Positions 9,217 through 19,228 of a DNA stretch of 64,000 bases are shown one piece after another (the stretch's first letter is position 1; each line of letters begins with the position of its first letter). The notes under the pieces were generated by a model that saw only the letters and a program-made list of their open reading frames with translations, searched no databases and was not told the DNA's origin. The stretch covers positions 161,847 to 225,846 of the forward strand of contig NZ_SNYN01000001.1 in the NCBI RefSeq assembly GCF_004363075.1, given 5' to 3'. This DNA comes from Actinorugispora endophytica. Lineage in GTDB: Bacteria > Actinomycetota > Actinomycetes > Streptosporangiales > Streptosporangiaceae. Position numbers and translations under genes: made by a program.

Positions 9217-10896
9217 ATGGGGGTGATGGCCGCCTTCGACGACCCCCTACCCGCGAACGCGCTTCCCGACAACGGGCCGCTCGCGCCGTCCGGGGTTCCG
9301 CTGCGCCGACTGCTGCTCGCCGTGGGCGAGCCGGTGGTCGAGGTGCTGGCCGCGCCCGCCGGGCTGGACGTGTCGATCCGCGACGTGGTGATCCTGGACC
9401 CCGAGGACGAGACGGTCCCCTACACCGGGGACCTGGTGCTGCTGATCGGCGCGCGCGGCCGGGCCGCGGCCCGGCTGGTGCGCGCCGCCGGGCGGCGCGG
9501 CGCGGCGGCGATCGCGGTGAAGGCGGACGAGGGCGGCGGGACCGAGCCGCTGCGCGCCACGGCCCTCGACGCGGGGGTCGCGCTGCTGGCGGTGCGCCCG
9601 GAGCTGCGCTGGGAGCAGTTGCAGTCGCTGTGCCGCGGCGTCGTGGACGACGCGCGGCTGGGCGGGTCCTCCGACATCGGGGAGGTCTCGGGGGACCTGT
9701 TCTCGCTGGCGCAGACGATCGCGACGCTCACCGGCGGACTCGTCAGCATCGAGGACTCCGCGAGCCGGGTGCTGGCCTACTCGGGCGGGGAGGAGGCCGA
9801 CGAGCTGCGCCGCCGGTCCGTGCTCGGCCGGCGGGGGCCCGAGGCGTACCTGGCTCTGCTGCGCGACTGGGGGGTCTTCCGGAGACTGCGCGCCGGCGAG
9901 GAGGTGGTGCGCGTCGACGAGCACCCCGAGCTGGGCATCCGGCGGCGCCTCGCGGTCGGGATCCACGCGGGGACGCAGCCGCTGGGCGCCATCTGGGTGC
10001 AGGAGGGCGCCGCGCCGTTCACCCCTCAGGCCGAGGAGGCGCTGCTGGGCGCGGCCCGGATGGCGGCGCTGCACCTGGTCCGCCAGCGCACCGAGGCCAC
10101 GGCCGGGCTGCGGCTGCGCCAGGACCTGCTGGCCGGGCTGCTGGAGGGCCGGGGAGAGCCCGCCGCGCTGGCGGACAGCGTCCGGGTGGACGCCGAGCAC
10201 ACCGTCGTCGTGGTGGTCTTCACCCTGCGCGACGACGGGTCCGGGCCCGGTCCGGACCGTTCTGCCGTGGAGCTGCGGCACCGCCGGATGGCCAGTCTGA
10301 TCGGCGTGCACGCGGCGGCGTACCGGCGCGAGGCGCTGGTGACGACGCTGGGCTCGCGGGTGTACGTGCTGTTCCCGTCACTGGCCCGGCGCACCGCGGA
10401 GCCGTCCGTGCTGGCGCTGACCCGCAAGGTCGTGGCGGCCGCCCGCGCCCTGCCGGACCTGACCGTGCAGGCCGCGGTGGGGTCGATGGTGGACAGCCTC
10501 GCCGACGTGCGTGCCTCGCGGACGGAGGCGGACCGTGTCCTGGACGTGATGGGCCGGGACCCGGCGATGGACGTGGCGACCATCTCGGACGTGCGCTCGC
10601 GGGTGCTGGTCGGCGAGACCCTGGAGCGGCTGCGTGAGGACCCCCGCCTGCGCGACCCGCGCGTCGCCCGCCTGGTCCGGCACGACACCGCGCACGGGTC
10701 CGCGCTGGTGCCGTCGCTCATCGCCTACCTGGAGGCCTTCGGCGACGTGCGCGCCGCCGCGGCCGGGCTGCACATCCACCCCAACACGCTGCGGTACCGG
10801 ATGCGCAGGGCCGGGGCGGTAAGCGGGCTGGACCTGTCCGACCCCGACGAGCGGCTGTCCGCCCACCTCCAGCTGCTGCTGGAGCAGGGGCGCTGA
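9217..10896 (+). CDS. PucR-family regulator, probably of proline catabolism
   Basis: A 559-residue regulator. The middle resembles the GGDEF-like/CdaR domain of PucR proteins (about 270-430), and the C-terminus (about 490-555) is the HTH_30 DNA-binding domain: LVPSLIAYLEAFGDVR, then HIHPNTLRYRMRR. The N-terminal 250 residues are an uncharacterised sensor part. Divergence from pruA and the proline dehydrogenase gene points to a role like that of PruR/PutR, activating proline use. ATG 9217 follows AGGA; ATG 9226 is possible. The palindrome overlapping its ribosome site suggests autorepression. Confidence 0.85.
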   Translation: MGVMAAFDDPLPANALPDNGPLAPSGVPLRRLLLAVGEPVVEVLAAPAGLDVSIRDVVILDPEDETVPYTGDLVLLIGARGRAAARLVRAAGRRGAAAIAVKADEGGGTEPLRATALDAGVALLAVRPELRWEQLQSLCRGVVDDARLGGSSDIGEVSGDLFSLAQTIATLTGGLVSIEDSASRVLAYSGGEEADELRRRSVLGRRGPEAYLALLRDWGVFRRLRAGEEVVRVDEHPELGIRRRLAVGIHAGTQPLGAIWVQEGAAPFTPQAEEALLGAARMAALHLVRQRTEATAGLRLRQDLLAGLLEGRGEPAALADSVRVDAEHTVVVVVFTLRDDGSGPGPDRSAVELRHRRMASLIGVHAAAYRREALVTTLGSRVYVLFPSLARRTAEPSVLALTRKVVAAARALPDLTVQAAVGSMVDSLADVRASRTEADRVLDVMGRDPAMDVATISDVRSRVLVGETLERLREDPRLRDPRVARLVRHDTAHGSALVPSLIAYLEAFGDVRAAAAGLHIHPNTLRYRMRRAGAVSGLDLSDPDERLSAHLQLLLEQGR

Positions 10897-10920
10897 CGCG
10901 CCGGAACGGCGCGCGGACCG

Positions 10921-10945
10921 CCGCGGTTCCGGCGGGGAACCGCGG
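10921..10945 (+). terminator. Terminator after PucR-type gene
   Basis: A perfect 10-bp stem, CCGCGGTTCC with GGAACCGCGG, and a 5-nt loop lie 25 bp after the regulator stop codon. Confidence 0.7.
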
Positions 10946-10971
10946 CCGCCAGGGCGGATCCGTGTCCTGAG

Positions 10972-11045
10972 TACCCCCGGTCGGACTCGAACCGACACTT
11001 GTGACCCTTTTAGGGGGCCTGCCTCTACCATTGGGCTACGAGGGC
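10972..11045 (-). tRNA. tRNA-like gene with UAA-type anticodon loop (non-canonical)
   Basis: Read on the minus strand this folds as a cloverleaf: a 7-bp acceptor (GCCCTCG with CGGGGGT, including G1-U72 and one U-G), a D-arm with AATGGTA, a perfect T-arm GTCGG-TTCGAGT-CCGAC and a short variable loop. The anticodon stem GGCCC/GGGTC closes a 7-nt loop CCTAAAA, placing UAA at the anticodon but C rather than U at position 33. The D-stem pairs only with a bulged A. No CCA is encoded. A normal tRNA-Leu(UAA) has a long variable arm, absent here. It is either a tRNA-derived pseudogene or an unusual tRNA. Confidence 0.6.
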
Positions 11046-11106
11046 CCGACCAGCATACCGGCACGCACCATTTTCCGGGTTCGGTTCCATGTCGCCTCGC
11101 ACACGT

Positions 11107-11141
11107 GCGGAGGGCCGCACCCAGGGGGTGCGGCCCTCCGC
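11107..11141 (-). terminator. Terminator after ndh
   Basis: A perfect 16-bp stem (11107-11122 with 11126-11141) with a tiny AGG loop begins 10 bp beyond the ndh stop codon and separates ndh from the tRNA-like gene. Confidence 0.8.
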
Positions 11142-11151
11142 GTGCTTCCGG

Positions 11152-12531
11152 CTAGCTCACGCGGCGCAGCAGGTGGCCGTCCTCGATCTGCGGGCGGCTC
11201 GCCTCGGCGAACGCCTGGCGCGGGTCGCTCATCTCGGGCATCGACGCGAAGTCGCGGCGCAGGAAGAACCCCAGCGTCCAGTCCGAGAGGACCCGGAACT
11301 TGCGGTTGAAGGTGGGCACCGCGAGCAGGTGGTACGAGCGGTGCGCCAGCCAGGCCAGGCGGCCGGTCAGCTTGATCCGGCCGAACAGCTGGGCGGCGCC
11401 CTTGTTCATGCCGAGTCCCGCGACCGCGCCCAGGTTCTTGTGGCGGTAGGGCTTGAGCTCCTTGCCACGCAGGGTCGCGATGACGTTGTCGGCCAGGATC
11501 GGGGCCTGGCGGACCGCGTTCTGGGCGTTGGGCGGGTAGTAGCCGCCGTTGCCGTCGGGCACCTGGGCGTTGTCGCCGCCCGCGAAGGCGTTGTCCACGC
11601 CGTTCACGGTGAGGTACTCGCTGGTGTCCACGTGGCCCTTGGGGCCCAGCGGCAGGTCCGAGGCCTGGACGACGGGGCTCGGCTTGACGCCGGCGGTCCA
11701 CACCAGGGTCCCGGCGTCGAACTCGGTGCCGTCGCTGAGCTTGATCCGCTGGTCGACGGCCGACTCCAGGAAGGTCGACAGGCGCACGTCGATGCCGCGC
11801 AGGCGCAGCTGGTTGAGCGCCTTGCCCCCGACCTCGGGGCCCACCTCGGGCAGGATCTTGTCCGCGGCCTCGATGAGGTAGAAGTGCAGGTCGTCGATGC
11901 CGATCGACGGGTAGATCCGGGTGGCGTCGCGGGCGAGGTCCTCCAGCTCCGCGATGGCCTCGGCGCCCGCGAACCCGCCGCCGACGAACACGAAGTTCAG
12001 CGCCTTGCGGCGGACCTCGGGGTCGTCGGTGGAGTCGGCGATGTTGAGCTGCTCCAGCACGTGGTTGCGCAGGTAGGCGGCTTCCTCGACGGTCTTGATG
12101 CCGATGCCGTGCTCGGCCAGGCCCGGGATGGGCAGGGTCCGCGAGACGGCTCCGGCGGCCACGACGATGTGGTCGTAGGCGATGTCGCGGACCTCGCCCT
12201 GGTTCGACTCGAACTCGACCTTGCGGCCGGTGTGGTCGATGCGGATGACGCGGCCGTTGAGGACGCGGACCCGGTTCAGGACCTTGCGCAGCGGGACGAC
12301 GACGTTGCGCGGGGAGATGCTGCCCGCGGCCGTCTCGGGCAGGAACGGCTGGTAGGTCATGTAGGAGTTGGGGTCGACGACCGTGATGCGGGCCTCACCG
12401 GCGCCCAGCTTCTTCTCCAGCCGCATCGCCGTGTACATCCCCAGGTACCCACCGCCGACGATGAGTACGTGCGGGATCTCCGTCTCGTCGCCACCGCCGT
12501 GCACCAGCCGGTAGTTCCTGCTCTCGGTCAT
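11152..12531 (-). CDS. ndh: Type II NADH:quinone oxidoreductase (NDH-2)
   Basis: A 459-residue single-subunit flavoprotein that oxidises NADH at the inner face of the membrane and reduces menaquinone without pumping protons. Two Rossmann motifs are visible: VLIVGGGYLGMYTA (22-35) for FAD and FVFVGGGFAGAEA (about 165-177) for NADH. The AFAGGDNAQVPD segment contacts FAD, and the last 60 residues contain the amphipathic region (WLAHRSYHLLAVPTFNRKF) that tethers NDH-2 to the membrane. ATG 12531 is preferred over a GTG eight codons upstream. A Rex operator lies about 150 bp upstream, matching the known NADH/NAD control of ndh in actinomycetes. Confidence 0.93.
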   Translation of the reverse strand: MTESRNYRLVHGGGDETEIPHVLIVGGGYLGMYTAMRLEKKLGAGEARITVVDPNSYMTYQPFLPETAAGSISPRNVVVPLRKVLNRVRVLNGRVIRIDHTGRKVEFESNQGEVRDIAYDHIVVAAGAVSRTLPIPGLAEHGIGIKTVEEAAYLRNHVLEQLNIADSTDDPEVRRKALNFVFVGGGFAGAEAIAELEDLARDATRIYPSIGIDDLHFYLIEAADKILPEVGPEVGGKALNQLRLRGIDVRLSTFLESAVDQRIKLSDGTEFDAGTLVWTAGVKPSPVVQASDLPLGPKGHVDTSEYLTVNGVDNAFAGGDNAQVPDGNGGYYPPNAQNAVRQAPILADNVIATLRGKELKPYRHKNLGAVAGLGMNKGAAQLFGRIKLTGRLAWLAHRSYHLLAVPTFNRKFRVLSDWTLGFFLRRDFASMPEMSDPRQAFAEASRPQIEDGHLLRRVS

Positions 12532-12683
12532 CGCAATTCCGCCCTTAGCTTCCACGTCCCGCCCCCACGATAGGAAGCGAAGATCGGTAAGTCTTCTTTG
12601 ACTGACATCTCTGCTTTCTGATTCCCACAGAAAGGACGCGTCTTTTTAACGCTTGCTCGAGATCTCGCCCATCCCGCGCCTGC

Positions 12684-12701
12684 TTGTGCATTCTTTCACA
12701 A
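12684..12701. promoter_or_regulatory. Rex operator upstream of ndh
   Basis: TTGTGCATTCTTTCACAA matches the Rex consensus TTGTGAANNNNTTCACAA at all but one of the fixed positions and is extended by flanking C/G. It sits 153 bp upstream of the ndh start. Rex, the NADH-sensing repressor, controls ndh, cyd and nuo in Streptomyces. Confidence 0.82.
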
Positions 12702-12831
12702 GCCCCCTCCGTCAAGGAAGGCACAGGTCAGAAAGGTTTAGACCAGGATAAACCCGACCTGGGACAGGTTCCACCAGGTCAGAGGCCATGTGAACGAGTT
12801 AACGCACCCGTAACAACGTGATGGGGTTCAC

Positions 12832-12854
12832 TCGGCCCCCCAATCGGGGGCCGA
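12832..12854 (-). terminator. Terminator after ppx
   Basis: TCGGCCCCC pairs with GGGGGCCGA around a 5-nt loop, 52 bp beyond the ppx stop codon on the minus strand. Confidence 0.65.
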
Positions 12855-12906
12855 ATCCCCTGGACCTGAGGCGCCGGATCCGCTACCGCCCCCGGGGCGG
12901 CGGTCC

Positions 12907-13896
12907 CTACTCCGCTCCCAGGGCCAGGCTCCAGGCGATCCCGTCCAGGATGTCGTGCTCGCTGGCGACGAACTCCGACGCCCCCGTGCGGGCCAGCACC
13001 CGCTCCAGGATGAGCGCGCCCGCGCCGATCACGTCCACCCGGCCCGGGTGCATGACGCCGATCGCCTCGCGCCGCTCGCGCGGCATGGCCAGCAGGTCCG
13101 CGGTGATCTCGCCCAGCCTCCCGGCCGACACCCGGGAGTGGTGGATCCGGTCGGGGTCGTACCCGGGCAGGTCCAGCGAGATCCCGGCCACCGTCGTGGC
13201 GGTCCCCGCCACGCACACCACCGTCGCGGCCTCGCCCAGCGGGACGGCCGCCGCGGCCTCGTCCAGCGCGGCCTCGATGTCGGCGGTGGCCGCCGCGATC
13301 TCCTCCGCCGTAGGCGGGTCCGACCTCAGGTGCCGCTCCGTCATCCGCACGCAGCCGATGTCCACCGACCGGGCCGCGCGCACCGCGCCGTCCCCGGAGT
13401 CGTCGGCGAAGCCCAGCACGAACTCGGTGGAGCCGCCGCCGATGTCCACCACCAGGTAGGGGCGCGCCATGCCCGCGGCCGGGTCCTCGGCCGCCTCCAG
13501 CTCGGCCGTCGCGCCGACGAAGGAGAGCTCCGCCTCCTGGTCGCCGCTGATCACCTCGGGCTCCACGCCGATGATCGCGCGCACGCCGTCGACGAACTCG
13601 GCGCGGTTGGCGGCGTCCCGGGTGGCGCTGGTGGCGACCATGCGCACCGACTCGGGACCGAACTCCACGCCGTTGGCCTTCATCCGCTCCGCGTAGTCGG
13701 CCAGCGCGGCGAAGGTGCGCTCCAGCGCCTCGGGCGCGAACACGCCGGTGCGGTCCACCCCCTGGCCGAGCCGGACCACCTCCATGCGGCGCTCGATGTC
13801 CAGCATCTGGACGTCGTCACCGTCCACGGGGATCAGCCCGGCCAGCAGCAGCCGGATGGAATTGGTTCCGCAGTCGATAGCCGCGACCGTGTTCAC
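12907..13896 (-). CDS. Ppx/GppA exopolyphosphatase family protein
   Basis: A 329-residue member of the ASKHA-fold Ppx/GppA family, which hydrolyses polyphosphate and/or pppGpp. The phosphate-1 loop is AAIDCGTNSIRLL (5-17), the phosphate-2 loop is VVDIGGGSTEFV (about 148-159), and VAGTATTVAG lies near 228. Length matches the short actinobacterial Ppx (about 310-330), which lacks the HD domain of GppA. The GTG start at 13896 overlaps the DUF501 stop codon by 4 bp (GTGA), so the two genes are translationally coupled. This is the conserved eno-ftsB-DUF501-ppx order of actinomycetes. Confidence 0.9.
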   Translation of the reverse strand: MNTVAAIDCGTNSIRLLLAGLIPVDGDDVQMLDIERRMEVVRLGQGVDRTGVFAPEALERTFAALADYAERMKANGVEFGPESVRMVATSATRDAANRAEFVDGVRAIIGVEPEVISGDQEAELSFVGATAELEAAEDPAAGMARPYLVVDIGGGSTEFVLGFADDSGDGAVRAARSVDIGCVRMTERHLRSDPPTAEEIAAATADIEAALDEAAAAVPLGEAATVVCVAGTATTVAGISLDLPGYDPDRIHHSRVSAGRLGEITADLLAMPRERREAIGVMHPGRVDVIGAGALILERVLARTGASEFVASEHDILDGIAWSLALGAE

Positions 13897-14474
13897 TCGT
13901 CCCCGCCGTTCTTCTCTGGGTCTCCGGGGTCCCCCGGATCGTCCGCCACGTGCACGCACGGGCCCTTGGCCCACCAGTCGGGCAGCGCGTCCAGCGCCTC
14001 GCGTCCGAACGGGTTGGTGCCCGGCGCGGCCAACTCGTGCCCGACCAGCGCGTGCAGGCACTTGACCCGGGTCGGCATCCCGCCCGCGCTCTGCACGCCC
14101 TCGGGCAGCGGCTCGACCCCCGCCTCGCGGGCGAGGCCGTCGCGCTCGGCCAGGTAGGCCTCGTGCGCCTTGGCGTAGGCGGCGCGCAGCCCGGGGTCGC
14201 CGTCGAGGCGCTCGGTCATCTCGCGCATCATCCCGCCGCCCTCCAGAGTGCCGATGGCGGAGGCCGCGCGCGGGCAGGTCAGGTAGTACATGGTGGGGAA
14301 CGGCGTGCCGTCCTCCAGACGCGGCGCGGTGCGCACGACGTCGGGCAGCCCGCACGGGCACCGGTGCGCGACCCCGCGCACGCCCCGCGGCGACCGCCCC
14401 AGCTGGAGTTCGACGGCAGCGATGTCTGTACTGGTGAACCGCCCGTCGGGGGCGGACCGGTCTGGATGAGTCAT
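13893..14474 (-). CDS. DUF501 domain protein
   Basis: A 193-residue protein of the DUF501 family, found almost only in actinobacteria and nearly always between ftsB/divIC and ppx. Recognisable blocks are QLGRSPRGVRGVAHRCPCG, PFPTMYYLTCPRA (two cysteines that could bind metal with CPCG) and SAGGMPTRVKCLHALVGHEL, followed by NPFG. Conserved Cys and His residues suggest a metal-binding enzyme or structural site, but no activity is known. It overlaps ppx by 4 bp. The C-terminal 20 residues are an acidic PGDPGDPE tail. Confidence 0.88.
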   Translation of the reverse strand: MTHPDRSAPDGRFTSTDIAAVELQLGRSPRGVRGVAHRCPCGLPDVVRTAPRLEDGTPFPTMYYLTCPRAASAIGTLEGGGMMREMTERLDGDPGLRAAYAKAHEAYLAERDGLAREAGVEPLPEGVQSAGGMPTRVKCLHALVGHELAAPGTNPFGREALDALPDWWAKGPCVHVADDPGDPGDPEKNGGDE

Positions 14475-14625
14475 GTCGGGTTCAGCCTAATGCGCCGGGG
14501 GCGCCGCCCGGGCCGGTCAGCGCACCCCGCGCAGCAGCTCCCGGCCACCCCGACCGCGTCCACAATGCCCGTTTCGCGAGAGTCTCGTTGCGGAGCGACC
14601 CGGCTCGCGACCCCCAGGCCCCTGG

Positions 14626-14689
14626 CCGGTGATCTTGCTGTTTTCCCCCGAAAACCTTGACTTCAGGGGGAAAACAGCAAGATCACCGG
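14626..14689. repeat. Long perfect hairpin, family 1 copy B
   Basis: 24-nt arms (14626-14649 and 14666-14689) are exact reverse complements around a 16-nt loop. The base is CCGGTGATCTTG, shared with copies C and D of the family, while the inner arm (TGTTTTCCCCC) is its own. It lies in the 350-bp gap between the FtsB-like and DUF501 genes, both on the minus strand, so it probably ends or processes the eno-ftsB transcript. Confidence 0.88.
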
Positions 14690-14728
14690 ACATTCGAGGG
14701 GCGGTTCCGCCCCCCCCGGAATGATCAT

Positions 14729-14770
14729 GGGCTTTCCGCCCTTCCCGGCCCCGAAACGGGCGGAAAGCCC
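14729..14770. repeat. Second long hairpin beside copy B
   Basis: 13-bp perfect arms GGGCTTTCCGCCC/GGGCGGAAAGCCC surround a 16-nt loop; pairing extends six bases outward with two mismatches, again including a GATC at the base. It lies 55 bp after the FtsB-like stop codon and is the first terminator candidate for that gene. Confidence 0.75.
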
Positions 14771-14824
14771 AAGACCGTCAACAAAACCACCGGTGCCCGA
14801 ATTCACCCCCGCGCCGGGGTCTCC

Positions 14825-15394
14825 CTAGCCGGACGGGGTCCCCGCCTCGTCCGCCTCCAGGACGGACTTCCACAACTGGGTGAACCAGGGGTCGGCGGGC
14901 GCGCTGTCCTCGGGGGTCTCGGGGGCCTCTCCGCCGATGACGACGTAGGCCTGCTCCCCCGGGTACCGGTAGTGCAGCCGGGAGCGGGCCTCGCGTTCGA
15001 TGTAGGCGGGGTCCTGGAGCTCCTCGTAGCGCTGGGAGAGCTCCTCGACGGTCTCCTGGGTGCGGGCGCGCTGGTCCTGGAGCTGGGCGATCTCCGACCT
15101 CTGGGCGACGTACTCGCGCAGCGGGTAGGCCAGGCTCAGCGCGATCACGCAGACGAGCAGGGCCAGGACGGCGGCCCGGCTGGTCAGTGCGGGGCGGACG
15201 CTGGGCCTGCTCCCGGTGCCCGCGCGGGGGCGGGGAGCGGCCTTGGGGGCGTTCCCCGCCGGCCGCCCCTTGGCCGCGTCCTTGCCGGCGCCCTTTGCGG
15301 AGGAGCCGGCCGGGCGCTCGGCGGCACCGGAGGCCGAAGGACCCGTCCCCGCGCGGGGACGGCGGTCCTTCGGCGGCTCCGATGCCCCGGCCAC
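14825..15394 (-). CDS. FtsB/DivIC-type septum formation initiator
   Basis: A 189-residue bitopic membrane protein. Residues 1-70 are a basic Pro/Ala/Gly-rich cytoplasmic tail, about 72-90 a transmembrane helix (AAVLALLVCVIALSLAYPL), then a coiled coil (YVAQRSEIAQLQDQRARTQ onward) and the conserved PAYIEREARSRLHYRYPGE block of the DivIC/FtsB family. These proteins join FtsL and FtsQ in the divisome. The GTG start at 15394 is 6 bp after the enolase stop, so the two form an operon, the usual actinobacterial arrangement. Confidence 0.9.
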   Translation of the reverse strand: MAGASEPPKDRRPRAGTGPSASGAAERPAGSSAKGAGKDAAKGRPAGNAPKAAPRPRAGTGSRPSVRPALTSRAAVLALLVCVIALSLAYPLREYVAQRSEIAQLQDQRARTQETVEELSQRYEELQDPAYIEREARSRLHYRYPGEQAYVVIGGEAPETPEDSAPADPWFTQLWKSVLEADEAGTPSG

Positions 15395-15400
15395 TTCCGG

Positions 15401-16855
<1,455 letters not shown>

Positions 16856-17072
16856 TTAGTCCATTTTCGGCAACTCGCTGATCAGCAACGATGTCGGCGC
16901 CCTGGGGCACCGGACGGCGCGGAGGGCGGTGTTCGGGGTGTCGGCGTGTCGCGTCCGCCGCCGCGCCGGGCGCGCGCGGGAGAACGCGGACGCCCCGATG
17001 CCGACCGTCCCCGGGCCTTTCACCTACAATCCCGATCAAAGAGGTCGTAAAACCGGGAAGGCTCTCTCCTCG

Positions 17073-18002
17073 ATGCAGACCCTCATCCTCCTGGCCGCCT
17101 TCGGCCTGGCCGCGCAACTCGTCGACGGCAGCCTGGGCATGGGCTACGGCGTCACCTCGACCACCCTGCTGCTGGCGATCGGCGCGACCCCGGCCGGCGC
17201 GTCGGCGACCGTGCACCTGGCCCAGATCGGCACGACGCTGTCCTCGGGCTTCGCGCACTGGAGGATGGGCAACGTCGACTGGAGGGTCGTGCGGCGCATC
17301 GCGGTCCCCGGCGCGGTCGGCGCCTTCCTCGGCGCGACCCTGCTGAGCTCTCTGTCCACCGAGGCCGCCGCCCCCCTGATGTCGGCCATCCTGCTGGCGC
17401 TGGGCGTGTACGTCCTGGTCCGCTTCACCGCCTGGGGCACCCCGCGCGGCAACCTCGGCAAGCCGCTGCGCAGGCGCTTCCTGGGGCCGCTGGGCCTGGC
17501 GGGCGGGTTCATCGACGCGACGGGCGGCGGCGGGTGGGGCCCGGTCGGCACCCCCGCGCTGCTGGCCAGCGGCCGACTGGAGCCGCGCAAGGTCATCGGC
17601 TCGGTGTGCACCAGCGAGTTCATCGTCGCGGTCGCGGCCAGCGCGGGCTTCCTTGTCGGCCTGGGGCACGCGGGCGTCGACTGGGCCTGGGCGGCCGCCC
17701 TGCTGGTGGGCGGCTCCGTCGCCGCTCCCTTCGCGGCCTGGATCGTGCGCCACTTCCCGCCCCGCGTCCTGGGCTCGGTGGTCGGCGGCATGATCATCCT
17801 GACCAACACGCGTACCGTCGTGAACGGCGACTGGCTCCCCGTACCCCCGGTCGGCCAGGTCCTCGCCTACGTCGCCGTGGCGGCGGTGTGGGCCGCGGCC
17901 GTCACCTGGTCCGTGCGCGCCCACCTGGCCGACCGCGCCGCCGAGAAGGCCGCGGCGGACCGGGACCTCGTCGTCCCCGAGCCCGTGCGCGACCGCGCCT
18001 GA
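17073..18002 (+). CDS. TSUP (TauE/SafE) family membrane exporter
   Basis: A 309-residue integral membrane protein with about eight hydrophobic segments arranged as two repeats. The first starts LAAQLVDGSLGMGYGVTST and the second GGFIDATGGGGWGPVGTP, the paired glycine-rich motifs of the TSUP family. Members export sulfite, sulfoacetate or related organosulfonates, but the substrate cannot be read from sequence. A basic loop separates the halves (RGNLGKPLRRRF). ATG 17073 gives the conserved N-terminus; its ribosome site GGGAAGG is rather distant. It is divergent from eno. Confidence 0.87.
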   Translation: MQTLILLAAFGLAAQLVDGSLGMGYGVTSTTLLLAIGATPAGASATVHLAQIGTTLSSGFAHWRMGNVDWRVVRRIAVPGAVGAFLGATLLSSLSTEAAAPLMSAILLALGVYVLVRFTAWGTPRGNLGKPLRRRFLGPLGLAGGFIDATGGGGWGPVGTPALLASGRLEPRKVIGSVCTSEFIVAVAASAGFLVGLGHAGVDWAWAAALLVGGSVAAPFAAWIVRHFPPRVLGSVVGGMIILTNTRTVVNGDWLPVPPVGQVLAYVAVAAVWAAAVTWSVRAHLADRAAEKAAADRDLVVPEPVRDRA

Positions 18003-18073
18003 GACCGCCCGCGCGAAACCGCGACGCGACGACGTCCCCGCGAAGCGGGGGAAGTGAGGCCGCCCGCGGTCGG

Positions 18074-18111
18074 CGGCGCGGCGTCACGGGCTCTCCCGGG
18101 ACGCCGCGCCG
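18074..18111. terminator. Bidirectional terminator
   Basis: CGGCGCGGCGTC (18074-18085) pairs with GACGCCGCGCCG (18100-18111), with an inner CGGG/CCCG helix. It lies between the convergent TauE-type and SnoaL-like genes. Confidence 0.72.
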
Positions 18112-18123
18112 GCGCCGGCCGGA

Positions 18124-18516
18124 TCAGGCGGCCAGCTGCCGCAGCAGGTCGGCCGAGTCGTGCAGCGCCGTCATCTGCACGAAGCGGCCATCGCTGACCT
18201 TGTAGATGGCGTACTCGACGATCTCGAAGGAGGCGCCGGAGGGAGGAACGTCGAGCCACTCCTTCACCGGGGTTCCGGTGTTGACCGCGCGCACGGCGAT
18301 CCGGTCCCGGTCGAACAGCAGCTCCTCGACCTCCCACTGGAGGTCCGGCACAGCGTCGATGTTGTACTTCATGACCGCGACGACGTCGTCGCGGGTGCCC
18401 GGTTCGCCGTTCAGCACGACGTCGTCGGCGATGAACTCGTCCATGCCTCCGAGCTCGTGGGCGTTGAGCGCCGCCACGTAGCGCAGGTACCACTCCTTGA
18501 CGCCGGAGTCGGTCAT
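18124..18516 (-). CDS. SnoaL-like / NTF2-fold protein
   Basis: A 130-residue NTF2-fold protein of the ester-cyclase (SnoaL-like) family. Typical features are [17 protein letters not shown] at the start, a central [16 protein letters not shown] strand-helix and the closing [19 protein letters not shown]. Members act as small cyclases, isomerases or simply ligand-binding proteins; the substrate is unknown. GAAGGAG is well placed for ATG 18516. It is a single gene, convergent with the TauE-type exporter. Confidence 0.8.
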   Translation of the reverse strand: MTDSGVKEWYLRYVAALNAHELGGMDEFIADDVVLNGEPGTRDDVVAVMKYNIDAVPDLQWEVEELLFDRDRIAVRAVNTGTPVKEWLDVPPSGASFEIVEYAIYKVSDGRFVQMTALHDSADLLRQLAA

Positions 18517-19228
18517 CGGTCTTCTCCTTCTGGGTCGCCGATCCCCCTGCGGGGATCGATGGGGAGCGGCGAGGACCGGTGCCCCGCTCGACTCGCTACC
18601 GACATTAGGGACGGCGACGGCGGCGGCCCAGAGTCCTCCCGAGCCAGGGGTCCGGGAGTACCATGTTCGCCGCGCCGCGTGGACCCGGCCTCGATTCACG
18701 AGTGAGACGTCCGATGAGCCGGGCGCCCGCCCGCGTGCCGAACGCGATCCGGGGAAGCCGGAGCGGGGAGGGCCGGACGGTGCCGGCATGCGGCGCGCGC
18801 CGGGGCCGCGTCCTGGCGGAGGCCCCGGGCGCGGACGATCCGAGAAAAGCCGACGCGCCGGCTGCGGGGTTCTCCCGCAGCCGGCGCGTTCATCGGGATG
18901 TCGGCGGAACCGGGGGCGCCGCGTCGACTGCGGTGCCGTGCCCGCCCGGCTCCCGGGCGGGGGTGCTGACCGCGCCCTTCGTCGCACCGCGCGTCACCAC
19001 TGGTGGCACGCGGTGTACGAGGCCGCCAACGCCGGGGCGACGACGCGTGCGCCCTTGCTCATCCCGCCCGGCGCCAACCGGACGAGGCGGGGGCGCCGCA
19101 CACGGCGGCGAGCAGAGGCCGGGGCCCGCGTGTCCCGTCGAGGGCGCGGACGACGGCCGCGCCCCGCTCCGCGATCGCCGGAAGCGCTGACGGAACCGGC
19201 GGGGAAGCCCTGTGCCGTCCGCTCCCCC
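18517..19228. other. 712-bp stretch without a recognisable gene
   Basis: Open frames on both strands are Arg/Pro/Gly-rich and resemble no family I know. The left end holds a small hairpin CGATCCCC/GGGGATCG (18539-18558) near the SnoaL-like start. The middle has a strong 16-bp hairpin (18853-18889). The right part (18890-19228) could be the remains of a lost gene or the trailer of the SDR transcript. Confidence 0.5.
18853..18889 (-). terminator. Strong orphan hairpin terminator
   Basis: A 16-bp perfect stem (18853-18868 with 18874-18889) with a 5-nt loop is followed, in minus-strand sense, by CGGCTTTTCT, a partial U-tract. The nearest upstream minus-strand gene, the SDR, ends 340 bp away. Confidence 0.7.
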
